64,000 nucleotides of DNA from Cladochytrium replicatum (Eukaryota > Chytridiomycota > Chytridiomycetes > Cladochytriales > Cladochytriaceae): positions 1 through 64,000 of the forward strand of contig JAHLKD010000029.1 of assembly GCA_025526935.1 (NCBI GenBank), written 5' to 3'. Under the pieces are notes generated by a model that had not been told where the DNA came from, ran no database searches, and worked only from the letters and a program-made list of their open reading frames with translations. Shown piece after piece: positions 58,716 through 64,000 of the stretch. A program made the position numbers and the translations under genes. Numbering within the stretch: the first letter of the stretch is position 1; each line of letters opens with the position of its first letter.

Positions 58716-59420
58716 ATGCTATCGACCATGTTGTTATTAAGCAAATGCGTTAACCTGAAGACCGTTGGCACCACGCTCGAGATCGTCTCGAGAAATATCG
58801 GCAGAACGCAATCATTTTGCTCAAAGAAAAACCAAGGAGATTCTCATACAGATTGGTCTTGCAGCCAAAAATGGCTGCTTTCAGGCAGAATCCAGCGGCG
58901 AACGTGCCACAACCGTTTGCAGACGGTTGATGAAGCACATGAACGTTCATGCTGGCGGAGTTGTGCGATTTCCCAACTGCTGCCATGTCCTCCAATTTCA
59001 GATCCTTCGGGAGATCAAGCAAGTGTATTCTTGAGCCTGTGATTGGTCAGCAGTGATGAATTCAAGACCGGTGAGCCCAGCACCGTTGCAGGGAAACTGG
59101 TTGAGACCAAAGGAGTCAACAGGTTTTACGACACATTCATCATCATGATCTTTATGGTCAGACATCGATGTTGTCGACTTAACGCAAATCAGAGAACCCA
59201 AGTCCAGTGTCTCCCAGAACGCAAGCAAAAGCAATGTCTTACGCTCCAGATGCGTTCTGTACCGTTGATAAATACATCAGGGATACGGAGCTCTTGAGTG
59301 ATAACGATAGCTTGCTACGCAAATTTGTTCTGCGACTACGACATCACATTGTTTGATGCACAATCAAATACAGCCGGCGTTGGCGATGATAGCTGATGCC
59401 TCATTCATGGTAATTTCCAC
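58716..59420 (-). pseudogene. Decayed ppsA central fragment
   Basis: Minus-strand similarity to the middle of the intact PpsA, from the phosphohistidine region to the C-terminal domain. Order from 59420 downward: NEASAIIANAGC (intact: KKASAIITNLGG), an intron-like remnant, QAIVITQELRIPDVF, then FGLNQFPCNGAGLTGLEFIT (intact: FALSKFPCDGVGLARLEFII), LDLPKDLKLEDMAAV, ANGCGTFAAGF, KTNLYENLLGF and DDLERGANGLQVNAF. Frame breaks and stops occur throughout. The residue at the catalytic His position is not preserved. It lies in the opposite orientation to the fragment array on its left. Confidence 0.85.
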
Positions 59421-61154
59421 TGAGAGTTAGCCTGGTGCGCTCAATTTTTGGCTGCATCGGTATTTTGGTCCAGACTCTATCTGTGATCATACCAAATGTT
59501 GAGAATCTGTCCTTTGAAGATCATAAACGCACTGGTTGGTCCTTTTTTCGAGGCCTCTTCATTTGATCAAAAAAGTTGTACACCGCCCGACACCAGAATC
59601 GAACCCTCTGCTATGGATGATTCGAGAGGGCAATGCCAAGCATCATCCGCACGTTCTCCTCCGCACCATCGTTTGCCGGACTTCCCCTTCCCAGTTCTTG
59701 TTTCTGATTTTTGTACCTGTGCTTCACCCTGCTCTGCACCGCCGCTCATTCAGTTGAGCCAGCCATTGCAGTCCTGCTGCATGGAACAGCTTGCCTGCTG
59801 CCTTTGCGCCGGAAACTCTTCTCCCTCGCTCCTATCCACACTTATTCAGTATACTCCTCTGTGTCAGGCTCTTGTGACTTTACATTTGCCTGTGAAAATA
59901 AGACGAGCGAAAATTTACTGAATGATCCTTCTGACCTTTCGGTTGTTCATTAGTTCAAGCTTGGATCAGCTGTTTCCACGCTTGCTGCCATTTATTGATA
60001 AATCTTCAATAAAATTGAATTAGTGACAAAGAATTGGAATGTATATCGCTTAATTGCTTTAGAGAGCTCTCAGGTATTTGAGGTTCTACAATTGCATCCA
60101 TTCATCCATTCGCAAGGTGTGATCGACCATCGATGATTTGATCGTGAGAACCACCACTTAAAACCTTTCCCGCACAGCTCATTCAACGTACTACACCTCT
60201 CGAATACTACGCGAATAGAATGGATGGTTCCATGTAAGTTACCTCTCCTACAGAAAATAGATGTTGCTCGACATTCACCTCCTCCCATGCCAAGCACCTA
60301 CACGTACAAGTCAGAGCCCGCGGCCCAAGTCGATAATGATGTAAATTCACTTTCAGTATGAGTTTCAGTTCGTAGGCGTGGAGTATCAAGCTTCGAAAAC
60401 AATGAACAGCACTGGTACACAAACGCAGAGCGGTGCGCGCATACCATCCAACTTGCATCTCCGGTCTTCCACTTGCTTTGACATCCAGTGGAAGATGAGC
60501 TATTCGATGCCTATGTAAATCCCGACTCTTGCGAACCCCAAGATTCTGATGAAGTTAACGATCCAACTGGCGGGCTGCCTTACGGGATGCTTCGTGATGA
60601 GGCGGGTTCAATTATGAACAGTGCAGACGACAGCGGCCACAAAGTTCAGACCGTAACTCTTCCTCTGAAACACGTGAATGCATCCCAAAAGCCGCTCATC
60701 AAGGGCCTCTTTGGAATCTATGATCAGCAAGTTGGAGAAGATTATTGTGGCTGGGACAGTTGCAAAAGAAGTATATGACGAGGTTAAAGGTGTCAAAGCA
60801 ACGCTCTTTGGGGAGGAGGATATCCGGATGATCACGTCTGAGGACTTATTTTCCAAATCTTTGCCTCTTCCAGTTTGGATGCCCATTTGTCTACTTATGT
60901 TGACAGATCAGCTTACGGACGTAGTCGAACAAACACTTCCATCATGATGTTTTATTGCAACTCGGATAATATATTCAGTCAGATTAATAATAATAAGAGG
61001 TTTAAACGTACAAGGAAACAAAGAAAAGACTCGAAAAGCACGATACTGTAAAATGACGAGCAACTCAGGGATGAAGTCAAGGTTAATCGTGCACAAATGT
61101 GAGAAGACAAGTTCGTGAATCACATGCAGGCAATGAGATTTGTGGTCGCTGCTT
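59421..61154. other. Region between ppsA fragments and ppsA, with unassigned coding-like pieces
   Basis: Plus-strand pieces at 60488-60778 (starts EDELFDAYVNPDSCEPQDSD) and 60678-60947 (SKLEKIIVAGTVAKEVYDE) overlap in different frames and may be exons of one unrecognised gene. A possible first exon with a strong donor (ATGGATGGTTCCAT then GTAAGT at 60233) lies upstream. I could not build a model that keeps phase. Frames at 59496-59953 have low-complexity Cys/Pro/Ser content and no domain. Confidence 0.35.
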
Positions 61155-64000
61155 TTAGAGGTGTGCTTTTGCCGCAAGGTTGTCCTGGGCATCACCAACT
61201 GCGGCCGGCTTGATGTTGAGCTTCTCCTCAAGCTTGCTGATACGCAACAATGTCTTCAGCACCGAGTCAGGGTTGAGCGAAAGTGACTGGATGCCGTTTT
61301 CGACCAGGAACTCGGCAAAGTCGGGGCTGTAATAGTTAAGTTCAGAAAGTGGAGGTGGCGAGGCCCCAATTCTCAACTTACAAGTCAGAGGGTCCCTGAC
61401 CGCAGATGCCAATCTTGAAATCCTTTCCAAGCTTCCCCTGTGCCCGAAGTTGAAGCAAGTTTCGGATCATTGCTTTGACTGCTGGGTTTCGTTCGTCGAA
61501 GAGCCTTGCAATGGCTCCGCCGGAATCACGGTCAAGACCAAGGGTAAGCTGAGTCAAGTCGTTCGATCCGATCGAGAAACCGTCAAAGAGCTTCGAGAAG
61601 TCTTCTGCGAGCACAACGTTGGAGGGGATTTCACACATTGCGTAGACCTGAAGGCCGTCGACTCCACGCTCGAGACCGTTGCGAGACATCTCAGAGAGAA
61701 CCAGCTTGCCTTCTTCCGGAGTACGGCAGAACGGAATCATTGGGATTACTATTTTTCATAATCAGACGAGAAGTTTAGTCTTTGCCTCTTGCTGTCACGG
61801 GAGGGTCAACCCACCATTCTTAAGTCCCATACGTTGGCGAACCTGCACAAATGCAGCACATTCCAACGCAAAGCCCTGGCGGTATTTGGGGTCGTAGTAT
61901 CGAGAGGCTCCACGCCATCCAATCATGGGGTTCTCCTCGACCGGCTCAAACTCTGAACCACCAAGCAGTTTCTCGTACTCGTTGGTCTTAAAGTCAGACA
62001 TCCGAACGATCACAGGCTTCGGGTAGAATGCGGCCGCGATCGTTGAGATACCGGATGCGAGACGGTCTATGAAGTACATCGACTTCATATTGGCGGGGTA
62101 GAGTCGTGTGAGTTGAGCAATCTCCTCAACTGCGGCTTTGTCCTTCAGTTGCGGCCACTTAAGGAGAGCGAGTGGGTGGACCTTGACGTGGTTGGCAATA
62201 ATGAACTCAAGACGTGCGAGACCAACACCGTCGCAAGGGAACTTGCTGAGCGCGAACGCATCAGCAGGGTTGCCGACGTTCATCATGATCTTCGTTCGGG
62301 TCTTCGGCAAGACGTCGATGCGGATCTCGTCTTTCACGTACGGTACAAGTCCCGAGAATACAAGTCCAGTGTCGCCCAAGCAGCAAGCAAGAGTGATGTC
62401 TTGCCCGCTTTGAAGGATTTCGGTGGCGTTGTTAGTTCCAACCACAGCTGGAACACCAAGTTCCCGAGCGATAATTGCAGCGTGCTGGATAATGCAATTC
62501 GTTATGTTATGTGCACTCGAGAATATCTGCTTGATACTTACGCAAGTACGACCGCCGAGATTGGTAATAATCGCCGATGCTTTCTTCATAATGGGCTCCC
62601 AGTCAGGGTCGGTTCGGTGTGCAACGAGAACCTCGCCGGCTTTGAATGAGTGCATGTCGCGGAAGTCGTGAAGTACGCGTACACGTCCGGACCCAACCGC
62701 CGCACCGACAGCGACACCCTGTGTGAGGATGGGGTGGATCTTGGGGTCAGGAGTTGCGGGGTTGAGGCGGTACTGAACCAGTGCATCGGTGTGACGTTTC
62801 TGTGACTGGACAGTCTCGGGTCGGGCCTGGACAATGAACAGCTCGTTAGTGACACCATCGAGAGCCCATTCCATGTCCATGGGAGTCCACTTCTTGTGCA
62901 GACCGCTGTAGTGGTCCTCTGATGGTGACAGAGAGCGGGTCAGTATGAATCACATTTATTAAAATGCTCTGGCTTACCGATAATGATAGCCCACTTCGAC
63001 AAGGTGAGAATCTGGTCGTCGTTCAAACAGAAGCGGTTCCTGTCGGGTATGGCAACGGGGACGTTTTTAACGCTCTTTCCGCCTCCCACGTCGTAGACCA
63101 TCTTTAGCTCCTTAGAACCGAGACGTTTATCGAGGATAGGGCGGAAACCTTGACTCAGTGTTGGTTTGAAGATGATGAACTCGTCAGGGTTCACGGCTCC
63201 TTGTACGACGTTCTCGCCGAGACCATAGGCACCGTTGATCACGACGGCATTGCGGAAGCCTGTTTCGGTGTCAATCGAGAACATAACTCCTGCAGCAGCG
63301 AGATCGGAACGAACCATCAACTGAATACCGACGGAAAGTGCAACTGTGCCAACATCATCAATATAATCTCACGAAAGATTGGTTGAGGACCATTTTACCT
63401 GCAAAGTGATCAAAACCCATTTGGACACGGTAGGAAATTGCACGGTCCGTGAACAAACTGGCAAAGCATTTGTGTGTCGCTTCAAGGATAGCCTTGTCGC
63501 CGTGTACGTTGAGGTAAGTCTCCTGCTGGCCGGCAAAACTAGCGTTCGGAAGATCCTCAGCGGTTGCGGAAGAACGGACAGCGCAGTCGACATCTACGGT
63601 CCCTGTTCGACCGTTTGTACGTCCAAAGCGTTTGCACATTTGGCGGTAGGACTGCACAATGGCAGCGTTAAAGTCGGGAGGGAAAGGAGTTTCGAGGATT
63701 AAGTGGCGAGCAGCCTGTCCAGCCTCGCGAAGAGCTCGGACGTTAGTGGTGTCGAGATTGCCGAGAATTTCACGAAGTTTGGGGCCAATACCGGTTTGCT
63801 GAATTTCGAGATCAGCGATTGTGTAAGAAAGGTGAAAGAATCTATCATACTTTGACGTAGTACCGATAGGCATGAGCAGTTGTTGCAAAACCACCAGGAA
63901 CGGAAACGCCTTTAGCGCCGAGCTAAGTGTGGGTTGTTAAGTGAACGAACTACAGGACATCCTGACAAAAAATACCTGGCGGATCATTTCTCCTAGGGAT
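61155..64000 (-). CDS. ppsA: Phosphoenolpyruvate synthase (pyruvate, water dikinase), 5' end outside the window
   Basis: Eight exon segments are visible (64000-63976, 63922-63851, 63798-63399, 63343-62978, 62918-62542, 62484-61815, 61748-61382, 61326-61155), all in phase, 815 residues so far. The product is colinear with bacterial PpsA: GVSVPGGFATTAHAY, VRSSATAEDLPNASFAGQQE, MVRSDLAAAGVMFSIDTETG, GLGENVVQGAVNPDEF, FIVQARPETV, the phosphohistidine region GGRTC-HAAIIARELG, NPMIGWRGASRYY, SIGSNDLTQLTLGLDRDSGG and GICGQGPSD. It would make PEP from pyruvate and ATP, releasing AMP and phosphate, probably for gluconeogenesis. The catalytic His begins exon 62484, right after an intron. PpsA is mainly prokaryotic and rare in fungi, so an ancient transfer is likely, but ordinary GT-AG introns show it is a settled nuclear gene. 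Confidence 0.95.

Noticed and set aside
62113-62649. 178-codon plus-strand frame
   Set aside because: Antisense of ppsA; spans one of its introns.
1-64000. CRISPR arrays, rRNA genes, bacterial operons or a phage-like system
   Set aside because: No spaced direct-repeat arrays, no rRNA-like sequence, and gene structure is eukaryotic throughout.

Overview
The window reads as nuclear DNA of an early-diverging, chytrid-like fungus. Genes sit on both strands. They carry short GT-AG introns (mostly 45-70 bp) and encode typical fungal and opisthokont proteins: a division II chitin synthase with a cytochrome-b5-like domain, a protein phosphatase 4 catalytic subunit, an FBXO3-type F-box protein, a mitochondrial PPR protein and an Mgr2/Romo1 subunit. 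An animal-type (IIC) P-type ATPase and a PpsA-type phosphoenolpyruvate synthase fit a chytrid better than a yeast or mushroom. The phylum call is an inference; no rRNA or mitochondrial marker is present.

Layout. 1-7.7 kb: a nearly complete Ty1/copia retrotransposon on the minus strand with 681-bp LTRs, flanked by broken pieces of other copia elements. 8.8-12.8 kb: an 11-exon Na,K-ATPase-like gene. 15-20 kb: a C2H2 zinc-finger regulator and a PPR protein, both on the minus strand. 20.2-28.7 kb (plus strand): chitin synthase, an Arg/Gly-rich unknown protein, a short-chain dehydrogenase-like protein and a seven-transmembrane protein. 29-31.6 kb: a Cys-rich surface protein, a truncated sirtuin and a tiny Mgr2/Romo1 gene. 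32-36 kb: an Lst2-like gene, two tandem-repeat patches and a decayed vWA-domain gene. 36.3-43.3 kb (minus strand): an FBXO3-like F-box/ApaG protein and a membrane-anchored ubiquitin protease. 44.4-45.9 kb: PP4 catalytic subunit, ten exons. 46-54.6 kb: a 2796-residue NACHT/WD40 (NLR-like) protein. 56-64 kb: a small mitochondrial-type protein, a field of decayed PpsA fragments in both orientations, and the real ppsA gene running off the right edge.

Most multi-exon models here were built by joining open frames across GT-AG introns and checking that every exon length keeps phase. For ATPase (1163 aa), chitin synthase (945 aa), SDR (310 aa), 7TM (496 aa), Lst2-like (454 aa), FBXO3-like (1077 aa), USP (938 aa), PP4C (305 aa), NACHT-WD40 (2796 aa), Mgr2 (90 aa), the surface protein (180 aa) and PpsA (partial), the phases close exactly.

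The genes form no operon or single pathway. Several themes recur: protein turnover (F-box protein, ubiquitin protease), mitochondria (PPR, Mgr2, a 95-residue presequence protein, possibly the membrane-anchored USP), surface and signalling (chitin synthase, Cys-rich anchored protein, 7TM protein, NACHT-WD40), and heavy gene decay at both ends and around 30-36 kb. The most unusual signals are the PpsA fragment field beside the intact gene, the altered ion-binding residues of the IIC ATPase, the orphan 7TM protein with a DRY motif, and the NLR-like protein.
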